Positions 8,355 to 16,549 of a stretch of 64,000 nucleotides of DNA are shown one piece after another. The number at the start of each line of letters is the position of its first letter. Within the stretch, counting starts at the first letter, position 1. The DNA is from Parapedobacter pyrenivorans_A (GTDB lineage Bacteria > Bacteroidota > Bacteroidia > Sphingobacteriales > Sphingobacteriaceae). Location: assembly GCF_041925275.1 (NCBI RefSeq), contig NZ_JBHEUZ010000010.1, positions 132,661 through 196,660 of the forward strand. Reading direction: 5' to 3'. The notes beneath the pieces are model-generated. The model was not told the origin of the DNA. It did not search any database and was given only the letters and a program-made list of their open reading frames with translations. The translations under genes were made by a program, and so were the position numbers.

Positions 8355-9542
8355 TCAATCGGGCATCGCCTTCTTGGTGGAGACGCTACGGTTAAGGTTA
8401 TAGGTCATAACGATTTGTAGCGCCAACATAAGCGCAATGAATCCGAGTAAAAATGAATAGTCTACGTAAGAAGCTAATTTTCCAAACAACAATGGCATCA
8501 ACGTAATACCAATATACGCGCTGGCCATTTGCATGCCCATAATGGCCTGCGCATGCTTTTCGCCAAAATTCCGTGGTGTTTCATGCAATAGGCTCGGGAA
8601 AATGGGCGCACATCCCAGGCCAATCAACAGGAAGCCTGGGAGCAAGGCGGCATCAAACGGCAACAACAGAACGAGGAGTCCAAGCACGATAATCCCCTGC
8701 CCCAAATATACCAATTGCTTGTTCGTAAGGTGCCCGGCGATAAAGCCAGAAGCGAACCGCCCCACTGTGATGCCCACATAGTAGATGGAGACCAACCTTG
8801 CAGCGGTCTCCGGCTCCAGATGCCGAGCAAAGACCAGGTAGCTGGCCCCCCACAACCCAAACGTCGCCTCGACCGAACAATAGCAAAAGAATACCACAAG
8901 TGCCTGTTTCAAACCTGCGATACGCAGCAATGTCTTAAACCCCGCTTTGGTGTCACCGTGATCTCCAGGAAGGGTCGCTGATCTGCGTATCCAAAGCGGA
9001 ATTGACAGGAGCAAAACCAACACCAGAGCCATCTGGATCGAACCTACCGCGAAATATCCGCTATTCCATGATTCGCCGTTTGCCAACTGCCGGGCCATGA
9101 TGATTGGACCAATCGCCGCCCCCACACCCCAAAAGCAGTGCAGCCAATTCATGTGTTTAGCTTTGTAGTGCAGGGCCACGTAATTATTGAGGGCAGCATC
9201 CACGCAACCCGCACCCAAGCCCAAGGGGATGGCAAGCAGGCAGAGGAAAATGAAGTGGTGTGAAAACGAAAAGCCCACCAACGCCAAGGCAGTCATCAAG
9301 ACGCTGCCAGTGGTTACCGAGGCCACGCCCAAACGGGCAATCAGCCTCGCGCTAAACAAACTGGAAATCACGGTTCCACCGGCTACGATCATCGAAATGA
9401 TGCCTGCAAAATGGATGGGTACGGCTAAATCGATATACATCGTTGGCCACGCGGGGCCTAGTAAGGAATCAGGGAGGCCCAGACTAATAAACGCCAAGTA
9501 AATTACAACGAGCAGTAGCCCCTTCTTCATCATAGGCTTCAT
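8355..9542 (-). CDS. MFS transporter
   Basis: 395 residues with about 12 hydrophobic helices and the loop pattern of the major facilitator superfamily (SARLIARLGVASVTTGSVLM after helix 2; LNNYVALHYKAKHMNWLHCF in the middle). The overall arrangement, with LPDSLLGPAWPTM in helix 1, resembles FucP/sugar-like or YfmO-type carriers, but the substrate cannot be read from sequence. The start ATG overlaps the 3' end of the upstream DUF6965-like gene by 4 bases, implying translational coupling. Confidence 0.88.
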   Translation of the reverse strand: MKPMMKKGLLLVVIYLAFISLGLPDSLLGPAWPTMYIDLAVPIHFAGIISMIVAGGTVISSLFSARLIARLGVASVTTGSVLMTALALVGFSFSHHFIFLCLLAIPLGLGAGCVDAALNNYVALHYKAKHMNWLHCFWGVGAAIGPIIMARQLANGESWNSGYFAVGSIQMALVLVLLLSIPLWIRRSATLPGDHGDTKAGFKTLLRIAGLKQALVVFFCYCSVEATFGLWGASYLVFARHLEPETAARLVSIYYVGITVGRFASGFIAGHLTNKQLVYLGQGIIVLGLLVLLLPFDAALLPGFLLIGLGCAPIFPSLLHETPRNFGEKHAQAIMGMQMASAYIGITLMPLLFGKLASYVDYSFLLGFIALMLALQIVMTYNLNRSVSTKKAMPD

Positions 9543-9766
9543 CGGGTCCCCTCAGCCTGCTCCGTACCCGAAATGATGGCTGCCAACTGGCAGAGGTGCC
9601 AGTAGCTCGGGCATTTATTTAAATCTCGCGGCCAATCCCGGATGACGTCGAGGTTGACCTCCAAATATTTATCAGGTTCGGTGATGACGGTTGCTGCATT
9701 AAGCATCGTACCTTCAGGTACCGGATGCATACGGAAGAAATCTTCGAGTTCTTGGACAGACTTCAT
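9539..9766 (-). CDS. Small DUF6965-like protein
   Basis: 75 residues with the pattern ELEDFFRMHPVPEGTMLNAA, then YLEVNLDVIRDWP and a C-terminal helix. This resembles the small DUF6965 family of Bacteroidota, which has no known function. It is cytoplasmic, with no signal peptide. It is the first gene of a two-gene unit with the MFS transporter (4-base overlap). A TACCTTTG -7 box lies 48 bp upstream. Confidence 0.6.
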   Translation of the reverse strand: MKSVQELEDFFRMHPVPEGTMLNAATVITEPDKYLEVNLDVIRDWPRDLNKCPSYWHLCQLAAIISGTEQAEGTR

Positions 9767-9813
9767 ACAATATCAATGGTATTCATCTCCAACGGCAGTG
9801 TGCTCGCGGCGGA

Positions 9814-9821
9814 CAAAGGTA
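9814..9821 (-). promoter_or_regulatory. -7 promoter box for the DUF6965-MFS pair
   Basis: Minus-strand TACCTTTG, an exact match to the Bacteroidota TAnnTTTG -7 element, 48 bp before the ATG at 9766. No clean TTTG lies at the -33 spacing. Confidence 0.5.
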
Positions 9822-9832
9822 AGAAAAATACG

Positions 9833-10228
9833 CTATTTATAGGTAGCCAGCAATGCTGCGGTTTCACGTCGGCCCCAATGGGGATCCAATGGGACGAAGT
9901 CGATGGAGGCATCGAAGATTTCCCTCGCACGTTCGAGGAATGGTTTCGCTTTCTTTTTTCCACCACCAAAAACTGCCGGCGTATAGAAAATACCCATACC
10001 ACGTACATAAAGAGCACGAGGGTTGTCGGGAGCCTGCGCAAGCGCGGTGGTTAAATGAACTTTGCTCTCACGCCCCATGCTGGCACCCCGTGTCATTGGG
10101 TTGACGTTGATACGCGCGCTAAGCAGGGTGTAATAGTTAGCGTGCAAGCTCTTGGTGGTATCCGATGCAGCGATTTTGGGTGTTAACAATTCTTCCAGTG
10201 GCTGTGTGCGGGCTGTGCTACCGTATCC
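9833..10228 (-). pseudogene. C-terminal remnant of a TPR-family protein
   Basis: A 132-codon frame that opens immediately after an in-frame TAA at 10229-10231 and has no good start codon. It reads ARTQPLEELLTPKI, RGASMGRESKVHLTTALAQ, then NPRALYVRGMGIFYTPAVFG and GGKKKAKPFLERA, ending in DPHWGRRETAALL. This is the typical C-terminal end of bacterial tetratricopeptide proteins, in which a threshold of several helical repeats comes first. Those are missing, and the frame instead runs 11 bases into the 3' end of the phosphotriesterase-like gene. I infer that a deletion or rearrangement removed the 5' part. A short ORF could still be translated from an internal TTG at 10189. Confidence 0.6.
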
Positions 10229-11240
10229 TTACAGCCAATGCATGGGCAGGATTTTTTATGAATATCAGGCTGATCTCGGCATCTGAGAATCCGCTTTTCC
10301 TCAATGCTGGGATAAGTGCTGTAAAGACAGTATGATACGGGCGGTAATTCCCTCCATCTGGCTCACCCACATGGTACCATCCAGCATCATGCGAAACCAA
10401 TACCTTGTGCAGCATGTTTGCGGTTTTCATATTGGTAAGGAATTGGATATAGGTATCGATGGATTGGTCACTTAATCCATCAAACGATACCCATGCACCT
10501 TCTTTAGCCATGTTTATATGTGTGGCACTATTCAACTCATTTTGAGCATGAATCCAAATCCAAGCTTCAGGTGCTACCCCCATGTTTTTGAGGATGTGTA
10601 GCTCCTCTTGTGCTGCCGCTCCGCTACCGGTGTGAATGCCGATGGTTAAACCGGTTTCCAGGTGGGTCAGCGCAGCGGCCGCTACCAATTTGCGTTGTAC
10701 GGCGGAAAGCGGATAACCATCGACACCTATTTTAATGAAACCAGGTTTGATACCAGAGCCGTTGATTCCTTCTTTCCATTCTTCTATCCAACGCGCGGCG
10801 AGTTGCTCAGCAGATTCACTGTAAGCATGTATCGGTAGAAACTTTTCTGCAGAAGCGCCATAATATCCCGTGTTGGTGATGATATGGAGGCCGCTTGCGA
10901 TAGCGAGTCGCCGCATTAACAGCACATCGCGGCCTAACCACGCAGGTGTACATTCTACCAACGTCTTGCACCCCAGTTCACCCGCCTGTTTTAGGTGTGG
11001 TAGTGATTTAACAAACACATCATCAGCGTCGTAGCGGGCAGGTGTTACCTCCTCAGCCCCAATAAAGTCTACCATGATGTGTTCATGCGAAAGGGTGAAC
11101 CCGATATCCCGTGTTGACACGGGGCCATTGACAGTCATAACATAACCATCCTCGAAATCAGGTACGCCCTTGCTACCAAATGGAATGATTACTGGGGCCC
11201 ATAGGAACAGGGTAGAACGGAGAAAATCTTTTCGATTCAT
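10218..11240 (-). CDS. Phosphotriesterase-family amidohydrolase
   Basis: 340 residues. The first 20 or so (MNRKDFLRSTLFLWAPVIIP) resemble a Tat-like or Sec signal. The binuclear-metal residues of the phosphotriesterase fold are visible in order: LSHEHIMVD (His-x-His), FIKIGVDGYP (the lysine that is carboxylated in this family), GIHTGSG, WIHAQNE, and VSHDAGW (final Asp). The family hydrolyses lactones, phosphotriesters or amides; the substrate here is unknown. The overlap with a broken TPR gene downstream marks a rearranged 3' boundary, but the protein itself ends in a plausible helix (IFIKNPAHAL). Confidence 0.85.
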   Translation of the reverse strand: MNRKDFLRSTLFLWAPVIIPFGSKGVPDFEDGYVMTVNGPVSTRDIGFTLSHEHIMVDFIGAEEVTPARYDADDVFVKSLPHLKQAGELGCKTLVECTPAWLGRDVLLMRRLAIASGLHIITNTGYYGASAEKFLPIHAYSESAEQLAARWIEEWKEGINGSGIKPGFIKIGVDGYPLSAVQRKLVAAAALTHLETGLTIGIHTGSGAAAQEELHILKNMGVAPEAWIWIHAQNELNSATHINMAKEGAWVSFDGLSDQSIDTYIQFLTNMKTANMLHKVLVSHDAGWYHVGEPDGGNYRPYHTVFTALIPALRKSGFSDAEISLIFIKNPAHALAVRIR

Positions 11241-11348
11241 TTTTAAAAAAATTTAAAAAACACCAAGATCGGCATTTAAGGCAGCTACTAATTTAATGAA
11301 ATCCGAATGGTTAGAATCGGTGCGTTGGATACTGATCATGTGTGTGTT

Positions 11349-11702
11349 TTATTTTTCCAAGGTCTCCCTCACGCGAAATGCGACGATCCGGCTAATTAAA
11401 TCCAGCGGCATGGGGTTATTCAAGGGGAATTGCACCGACCCTTTGCCTTGTTTGTATGTTGCTAACTCCTCTGCAAACTCGGAATGCCCTGTTGGCGTGG
11501 CATAAAATCCGATATGGTTTTTGTAACCTGCAAAATAGACCAGCGGTTTGCCGTTTAGCTTGTAAGCAGGCATGCCGTAGCTGATGGATTCAACAGCATC
11601 GGGCGACTTTTGCCTGACGGTCTGCCGGATTTGCTCCAATATCACTTTGATTCCTTGTGGGAAACTGTTGATGTATTCATCGACGTTGCTTAATTTATTC
11701 AT
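11349..11702 (-). CDS. DUF1801 (YdhG/YjbR-like) protein
   Basis: 117 residues with the DUF1801 pattern: VDEYINSFPQGIKVILEQIR, then the signature ISYGMPAYKLNGKPLVYFAG, YKNHIGFYATP, GKGSVQFPLNNPMPLDLI and IVAFRVRE. The Bacillus relative is described as an intracellular iron chaperone, but most members are uncharacterised. Cytoplasmic and monocistronic. Confidence 0.85.
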   Translation of the reverse strand: MNKLSNVDEYINSFPQGIKVILEQIRQTVRQKSPDAVESISYGMPAYKLNGKPLVYFAGYKNHIGFYATPTGHSEFAEELATYKQGKGSVQFPLNNPMPLDLISRIVAFRVRETLEK

Positions 11703-11839
11703 AGCGAGTATGGTATTTATACCCCTTGAATGTACAACTATTTCCTGATTTGAAATCGGTTTATTTTGTTACGCATCTCGCCTAACGCTCAGGGGATACT
11801 TCGGGCATGCTCAAGGTATACGCCAGGTGCGTGTGGTTA

Positions 11840-12239
11840 TCATTCCGTTGTCCAATCTTCGATAACAATTCCGTCAAGTCTGTCAAAATCACTTACGTTT
11901 TTTGTCACCAAAGTAAGGTTGTTGAAAATGGCTGTTGTACCTATAAGCAAGTCAAAATCATCTAACTCCTGCCCTTGGTTTTCAGTCGGGCTTTTTCTTT
12001 GCGTAAATGTCGAGAACAGGAAAAATGGGAAGAATATCGAATTTAGCAATAAACGCTTCGATGTTTTTTCGATTCTTTTCTTTCTGTACACTATTTTCAA
12101 TGCCGTATTTAAGTTCGGCTATCGTTACCTCGGACAAAAGACAATTTTCTTCACCAACCGCCGTGATTTTACGATGCAGGTCAAATTGCCCTTTGATGAA
12201 ATAGATACAAATATTGGTGTCGAGTAAGAATTTTCTCAC
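11840..12239 (-). pseudogene. VapC-type PIN toxin, frameshifted
   Basis: Starts at GTG 12239, overlapping the antitoxin stop by 3 bases (GTGA junction). The first part carries MRKFLLDTNICIYFIKG with the PIN aspartate and VTIAELKYG with the glutamate. It reaches DIYAKKKPD and then a TGA. The continuation (QGQELDDFDLLIGTTAIFNN, VTKNVSDFDRLDGI) lies in the next frame. The two join if one base is removed in the A/C-rich run at about 11986-12000. PIN toxins cleave RNA using four acidic residues; here they are split between the frames, so the product should be inactive unless the frameshift is a sequencing error. AT-rich compared with its flanks. Confidence 0.85.
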
Positions 12240-12484
12240 GATTCTTCACGTTTACGGGTAAAGTTTCTCGCGGCTTTAAGTTCTGCAATTAATTCATCTG
12301 CGGTTTGGTCTGATTCCCAAGAACCGTATAAAGATTCAAGGGAAACTTCTTTCTCTTTCTTTTTAGTTGTCTTCATCGACTTTGAAAGTCGGGCGATAAG
12401 TTCCTATTTATTGTTGGGACTAAGACTTTTCAGCAATGTATAATAGCTGTCAATCAAGGTTGTATTTAAGTCTGCTGTTTTCAT
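12236..12484 (-). pseudogene. Antitoxin partner of the VapC toxin, with premature stop
   Basis: Reading from ATG 12484: MKTADLNTTLIDSYYTLLKS LSPNNK, then a TAG at 12404-12406, then in the same frame ELIARLSKSMKTTKKKEKEV, LYGSWESDQTADELIAEL and KAARNFTRKREES to a TGA at 12236. Short antitoxins of this shape (DNA-binding N-terminus, toxin-binding acidic/helical C-terminus) precede VapC in Bacteroidota. The start has a strong GGAGG Shine-Dalgarno, rare in this window. An internal ATG after the stop could still give a 46-residue C-terminal antitoxin fragment. Together with the toxin frameshift, the module looks dead. Confidence 0.75.
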
Positions 12485-12517
12485 CTTTTCCTCCTTTTCA
12501 AATTATAACAAAGATAA

Positions 12518-12592
12518 TCAAAAATCTTTTTCAATTAGTTTAATTAGCCTGTTCCGCTCTGCAATTTCCATTTCTGCCTGTTCTATAATCCG
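12518..12592 (-). pseudogene. Tail fragment of a lost gene
   Basis: A 24-codon frame (RIIEQAEMEIAERNRLIKLI EKDF, stop) that begins right after an in-frame TGA and ends just upstream of the antitoxin. The amphipathic charged helix with a terminal EKDF looks like the genuine C-terminus of a larger protein, for example an island gene. The parent cannot be identified from this much sequence. Confidence 0.35.
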
Positions 12593-12833
12593 TCATAAGA
12601 AAAATTGAGTTGCCACGCTTTTTCCTCCCCCGGTACAGACCTGCGACAACGGAGCCGGGATGTTCCGGGACAAGTTTGGCTTTTTGTGGGTGCGGCCAGG
12701 GTACGAGTTGGATACTACGGTTCGAATGGTGCCAGCCATTTCGGTCGGATGATGCCTGGATATAGATTTTGACGTTGTACGTTCCATCGGTTTTCTTGTG
12801 GTGTTCAAACACCTTGGCGCTTACGGTTGCCAT
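12540..12833 (-). pseudogene. Tyrosine integrase N-terminal stub
   Basis: The frame starts MATVSAKVFEHHKKTDGTYN VKIYIQ, which is the beginning of the arm-DNA-binding domain of Bacteroidota phage-type tyrosine integrases. After about 26 residues the similarity stops, and the remaining 70 residues (RNGWHHSNRSIQLVPWPHP onward) look like unrelated readthrough. No catalytic R-H-R-Y domain is present. The stub lies 186 bp from tRNA-Lys in the same orientation, the usual place for an integrase beside its attachment site. Confidence 0.65.
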
Positions 12834-12976
12834 AATTTTTCAATTACCACACAAAGTTTCCGTAACGTATTTGTAACGGTTTTGCGTGAAGTTCAACAAA
12901 AAACTATGTAAATCACACCGTTTCGGTGGATCCGATTCGGCAAGCGCAGATGTCTCTAATCTGCTCTTAAAAACGT

Positions 12977-13014
12977 AAAAAAGCCGCTTCCTCGTGCAGA
13001 AAAACGGCTTTTTT
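12977..13014 (-). terminator. Terminator of the tRNA-Lys transcript
   Basis: The inverted repeat AAAAAAGCCG / CGGCTTTTTT with an 18-nt loop lies 5 bp beyond the tRNA 3' end. On the minus strand the stem ends in a U-run, as expected for intrinsic termination. Confidence 0.75.
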
Positions 13015-13018
13015 GTTG

Positions 13019-13094
13019 TGGTGACCCCGGACAGGTTCGAACTGTCGACCCACTGATTAAGAGTCAGTTGCTCTACCAGCTGAGCTACGGAGTC
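13019..13094 (-). tRNA. tRNA-Lys (anticodon CUU)
   Basis: A 76-nt cloverleaf on the minus strand. The acceptor stem GACTCCG pairs with CGGGGTC (one G-U). The D stem is GCTC/GAGC. The anticodon stem ACTGA/TCAGT encloses the loop CTCTTAA, so the anticodon is CTT. The T arm is GACAG-TTCGAAC-CTGTC, followed by an encoded ACCA end. It has its own promoter and terminator. The neighbouring integrase stub suggests that its 3' end once served as an attachment site. Confidence 0.95.
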
Positions 13095-13115
13095 TGGTAT
13101 TATCTTCTGGGGGTG

Positions 13116-13147
13116 CAAATTTAGAAAAATTTGCGTTTATATACAAA
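13116..13147 (-). promoter_or_regulatory. Promoter of tRNA-Lys
   Basis: Minus-strand TTTG at 13144-13147, exactly 20 nt, then TAAATTTG at 13116-13123. This fits the Bacteroidota -33/-7 consensus fully, 21 bp before the tRNA 5' end. Confidence 0.8.
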
Positions 13148-13152
13148 ATTTA

Positions 13153-13515
13153 TCACGGGGTATGGCTTCTTTTTCCACTGGGTCCAGGCAGCTCGTCTGC
13201 GTCATATCCGCCCAGGCAATCCATACATGCATTCGCATATGCACTGTATTCGTCATAGGCAGCACCGGGTTTTCCAAAAAGCGTAATGATGCGGTCTACC
13301 CGTATGTCCAAGCCCCCATCCAATAGGACGTAGAGCCCTTTCTTCGCAATTTCTTCCATCGATATCACGCTCCCTGTCGCCTCGCAGACGCTGCCTTCGT
13401 GGCAGAAATAGAAGATTTTGCCAGTTGTTTTCTTCTCCATAGCCTCTTCTATCACTTCACGATACTCCCATGCCACCGGCAAATAAGATGTGTCTGACGA
13501 GTTTTTGACTGTCAT
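13153..13515 (-). CDS. Rof-like (Rho-binding antiterminator fold) protein
   Basis: About 120 residues from the ATG at 13515. A longer frame starts at 13593, but that codon sits inside a TACATTTG -7 box (13591-13598), so the inner start is preferred. The pattern SYLPVAWEYREVIEEAMEKK, KIFYFCHEGSVCEATGSV, then GLYVLLDGGLDIRVDRIITL matches the small Sm-like Rof domain that binds Rho or related partners in Proteobacteria. A C-terminal CMDCLGGYD tail carries an extra cysteine pair. Whether it touches Rho here is not known. Confidence 0.6.
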   Translation of the reverse strand: MTVKNSSDTSYLPVAWEYREVIEEAMEKKTTGKIFYFCHEGSVCEATGSVISMEEIAKKGLYVLLDGGLDIRVDRIITLFGKPGAAYDEYSAYANACMDCLGGYDADELPGPSGKRSHTP

Positions 13516-13590
13516 CTCCTGTTTCACTTTATGCTGTATGTACAAACAATCAACCGGTGTCGCTCGTGGCGTAATCCGGCGCGGTAAAAG

Positions 13591-13598
13591 CAAATGTA
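13591..13598 (-). promoter_or_regulatory. -7 promoter box for the Rof-like gene
   Basis: Minus-strand TACATTTG matching TAnnTTTG, 75 bp before the chosen ATG. It also argues against the upstream start codon. Confidence 0.45.
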
Positions 13599-13678
13599 CG
13601 GAAATTTACCGTCAATACGGGGAGCGAAGCGATCTCATTGATGCCTTAAAAATAAGATTAAGGAATCAATATTTTAGC

Positions 13679-13686
13679 TAAGTTTG
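13679..13686 (+). promoter_or_regulatory. -7 promoter box abutting xth
   Basis: TAAGTTTG ends only 4 nt before the ATG of exonuclease III, so transcription would begin at or within the start codon. The -33 region lacks a clear TTTG. Confidence 0.5.
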
Positions 13687-13690
13687 CTGT

Positions 13691-14464
13691 ATGAAGATTG
13701 CTACGTACAATGTAAACAGCATCAACGCGCGGCTGCCCGTGGTATTGCGATGGCTGGAAGAATCGAAACCCGATGTGGTGTGCCTGCAGGAGCTTAAGGC
13801 CATTCAAGAGAATTTCCCCGAGTCGGCACTGCTAGACGTAGGTTATCAATCCATTTGGCACGGCCAGAAGAGCTGGAACGGAGTAGCCATCCTTTCCCGG
13901 GTAGGACTGCCGGAAGAAACCTGTCGCGTGCTGCCCGGCGACCCCGAAGATGCCCATAGCCGTTATATCGAAGCCAAAATAAACGGTGTATTGGTCGGTT
14001 GCCTATACCTTCCCAACGGCAACCCGGCCCCCGGACCGAAATTCGATTATAAACTCAGCTGGATGAACCGCCTGCTTAGCCACGCGCAAATGCTGCTCGA
14101 CCAAGGCGACCCGGCGATATTGACCGGCGATTTCAATGTTATCCCTACGGAAGCCGACGTGTATCGACCCGAACGGTGGGTAAACGACGCCCTCTTCCGA
14201 CCGGAAACACGTGCGGCGTTCGAGGCACTGATAGCGCAGGGCTGGACCGACGCGATACGGCAAATCTATCCCGACGAAACAGTTTACACCTATTGGGATT
14301 ACTTCCGCAACGCTTTCGGCCGTGACGCCGGTTTGCGCATAGACCACTTCCTGTTAAGCCCGGCAGTGGCTCCGCGACTGCATTCGGCCGGCGTAGACCG
14401 CGATGTGCGCGGGTGGGAAAAGACCAGCGACCATGCACCGGTATGGATTGAGGTGGAAACGTAA
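13691..14464 (+). CDS. xth: Exodeoxyribonuclease III
   Basis: 257 residues, the usual length of the Xth/ExoIII family of metal-dependent AP endonuclease/3'-5' exonucleases in base excision repair. Visible motifs are MKIATYNVNSINARL, CLQELK (metal-binding Glu), YLPNGNP, ILTGDFNV (catalytic Asp/Asn), LRIDHFLLS and the terminal SDHAPVWIEV (Asp-His). Its start lies 4 nt after a -7 promoter box, so the mRNA may have almost no leader. Confidence 0.96.
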   Translation: MKIATYNVNSINARLPVVLRWLEESKPDVVCLQELKAIQENFPESALLDVGYQSIWHGQKSWNGVAILSRVGLPEETCRVLPGDPEDAHSRYIEAKINGVLVGCLYLPNGNPAPGPKFDYKLSWMNRLLSHAQMLLDQGDPAILTGDFNVIPTEADVYRPERWVNDALFRPETRAAFEALIAQGWTDAIRQIYPDETVYTYWDYFRNAFGRDAGLRIDHFLLSPAVAPRLHSAGVDRDVRGWEKTSDHAPVWIEVET

Positions 14465-14536
14465 GAAAATAAACGTCGTTTAAAGTCCTGCCTGGTGACC
14501 GCATCAGAGGCTAGGGCAACAGAGTAAATCTCACGC

Positions 14537-16549
14537 TTACCAAATAACGATGCGCTTCTCTTTCGGCAGGTACAGCTTATCGCCGTTTTTTATATCAAAC
14601 GCTTCGTAAAACCCTTCGACATTTACCAGTGGTCCCACCGCGCGGTATTGAGCCGGCGAATGCGGATCGGTCTTCACTTGGTTCACGACGAACTGCTCGG
14701 TTGTTTTCGTGCGCCATATAGTTGCCCAGGAAAGGAAAAATCGCTGCTGTTGAGTAAATCCATCAATCGTGCCCGGATCTCCCTTCTCCTTCAGGTATAG
14801 TCGGAGTGCATCGTAAGCTACAGAGACGCCACCAAGATCGCCGATGTTTTCGCCCAACGTGAAACGGCCGTTCACGTATACACCGGGTACAGGTTCATAT
14901 GCCTCGAACTGCTGCACCAACGCATCCGTAGCCTTGTCAAACTGGGCACGGTCTTCGTCCGTCCACCAATTGTTTAGGTTGCCATTGCCATCGTATTGTG
15001 AGCCGCTATCGTCAAATCCATGCGACAATTCATGGCCGATCACCGCACCGATGCCCCCGAAATTGACTGCCGCATCAACTCTATAATCATAAAAAGGTGA
15101 TTGCAGGATCGCAGCCGGAAATACGATTTCATTACGAAGTGGGCTGTAATACGCATTCACCGTTTGGGGTGTCATGCCCCACTCGGTCTTGTCTACCGGT
15201 TTGCCTTGCTTGGCACGGTTCTCTTCGAACCGCCAACGCCGTGCATTAAGTACATTTCCGAACAACGACGCCCCCACGTCCAAACTCGAATAGTCTTTCC
15301 ACTTATCCGGATAGCCAATCTTCACTTCGAACCGGGCCAACTTAGCCAACGCCTTTTCCTTGGTCGCGTCCGACATCCACGCTAACTGCCCAATGTGTTG
15401 TTCAAACGAACGGATTAGGTAATTTACCATCTCTTCGGCAGCTTGCTTGGCTTCGGCAGGAAAATATCGCTCTACATACAACTTACCGAGCACTTCGCCC
15501 GCGATATGGTTTACAAATTCCTGCCCGCGTTTATCCAATGCACGCTGTTCCTGCTGGCCGCGGAGTGTCCGGCCCCAAAAATCGAAACTCAGCTCATCCA
15601 ACTCTTGCGTTAGGCTGGTGGCAGCGCCGTTGGCAATATGGAAATGGAGGAAATCTTTGATAACAGCCAAATTCGCTGGTTTCAGCACCTCATCAAGTGC
15701 CTGGTAGTACCTTATCTCACTGATGATAACCGAATCTGTATGGAAACCCAAGTCCGTAAGGTATCGGGCCAGATCGAAGTTCTTTACCAGTCCTTTCAGG
15801 TCGGCAACGGCCATGGGGTTGTACTTTAGTGATGCATTACGGCCTTCTTCAACCGTAAGCATATGGCTCGCCAATTCCTTTTCAAAAGCGATAATCGCGG
15901 GGCCTTTCAGATCCCGTGTACGCTGGCCGATTTTCGGGAACAGACGGTTGATGTAATCATTGTAGTCGGCAAGAGTCTTTGCATTCGCTTCATCTTCCTT
16001 TTGATAGTAGGCCCGCCCCAACCCGAGGCTTGCGGAACCCAGGTACACGGTATTCATACGGCTATTCTTCATATGAGCGGATACGCTCGCACCGAAGAAT
16101 GGATTACCGCCAATAGGGGCTGTTTCTACAAGGTAATTATAAAGGTCGTCGAAATCCTGTATAGCATCCACCTGTTGGAGCAACGGCTTTATCGGGTCTA
16201 TACCCGCTTTGTCGCGCGCATCGAAGTCAATATACGATCGATACAGGTCGGCAATCTTTTGGCCATCCGTACCTTTTGCGTGCTGCTGTGCCAAGGTGGC
16301 TTTCAGGATTTCGAGGGTAGCGACATCCGTGTTTTCCCGCAATTCATCGAAACTTCCCCAACGGGCCTTGTCCGATGGGATATCGACTGTTTTCATCCAG
16401 TTTCCATTCACATAATTATAGAAATCATCTTGCGGCCGAACGGTGTTATCCATATAACCGAGATGGATTCCCTGATGGCGCTGCTGTGCCATAGCGGTTG
16501 TGATAACCGCCATAGCGATTACTAGGTTCAAACAATACTTCATGTGCAA
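14537..16549 (-). CDS. M13-family metallopeptidase (neprilysin-like), exported
   Basis: 670 residues with a signal peptide (LNLVIAMAVITTAMAQ) and then the M13 N-terminal domain beginning RPQDDFYNYVNGNWMKT. The zinc site is complete: HELSH at residues 506-510 and ENIGDLGG with Glu567 as third ligand. NAYYSPLRNEIVFPA is the family substrate-binding segment. The C-terminal half carries the conserved end (RAVGPLVNVEGFYEAF). Such enzymes cleave peptides N-terminal to hydrophobic residues in the periplasm. Monocistronic and convergent with xth. Confidence 0.96.
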   Translation of the reverse strand: MHMKYCLNLVIAMAVITTAMAQQRHQGIHLGYMDNTVRPQDDFYNYVNGNWMKTVDIPSDKARWGSFDELRENTDVATLEILKATLAQQHAKGTDGQKIADLYRSYIDFDARDKAGIDPIKPLLQQVDAIQDFDDLYNYLVETAPIGGNPFFGASVSAHMKNSRMNTVYLGSASLGLGRAYYQKEDEANAKTLADYNDYINRLFPKIGQRTRDLKGPAIIAFEKELASHMLTVEEGRNASLKYNPMAVADLKGLVKNFDLARYLTDLGFHTDSVIISEIRYYQALDEVLKPANLAVIKDFLHFHIANGAATSLTQELDELSFDFWGRTLRGQQEQRALDKRGQEFVNHIAGEVLGKLYVERYFPAEAKQAAEEMVNYLIRSFEQHIGQLAWMSDATKEKALAKLARFEVKIGYPDKWKDYSSLDVGASLFGNVLNARRWRFEENRAKQGKPVDKTEWGMTPQTVNAYYSPLRNEIVFPAAILQSPFYDYRVDAAVNFGGIGAVIGHELSHGFDDSGSQYDGNGNLNNWWTDEDRAQFDKATDALVQQFEAYEPVPGVYVNGRFTLGENIGDLGGVSVAYDALRLYLKEKGDPGTIDGFTQQQRFFLSWATIWRTKTTEQFVVNQVKTDPHSPAQYRAVGPLVNVEGFYEAFDIKNGDKLYLPKEKRIVIW

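Noticed and set aside
11296..12835. Attachment-site repeat of the tRNA 3' end bounding the island
   Set aside because: Only a short GGTTCGAA match near 12719 was seen, too short to call an att site.
12840..13118. 92-codon minus-strand ORF containing VAQLVEQLTLNQWVDSSNL
   Set aside because: This is the translation of the tRNA-Lys gene itself, a well-known false ORF; the segment after it is only readthrough.
15863..16525. 220-codon ORF opposite the M13 peptidase
   Set aside because: Shadow frame; the opposite strand carries the complete zinc site and signal peptide.
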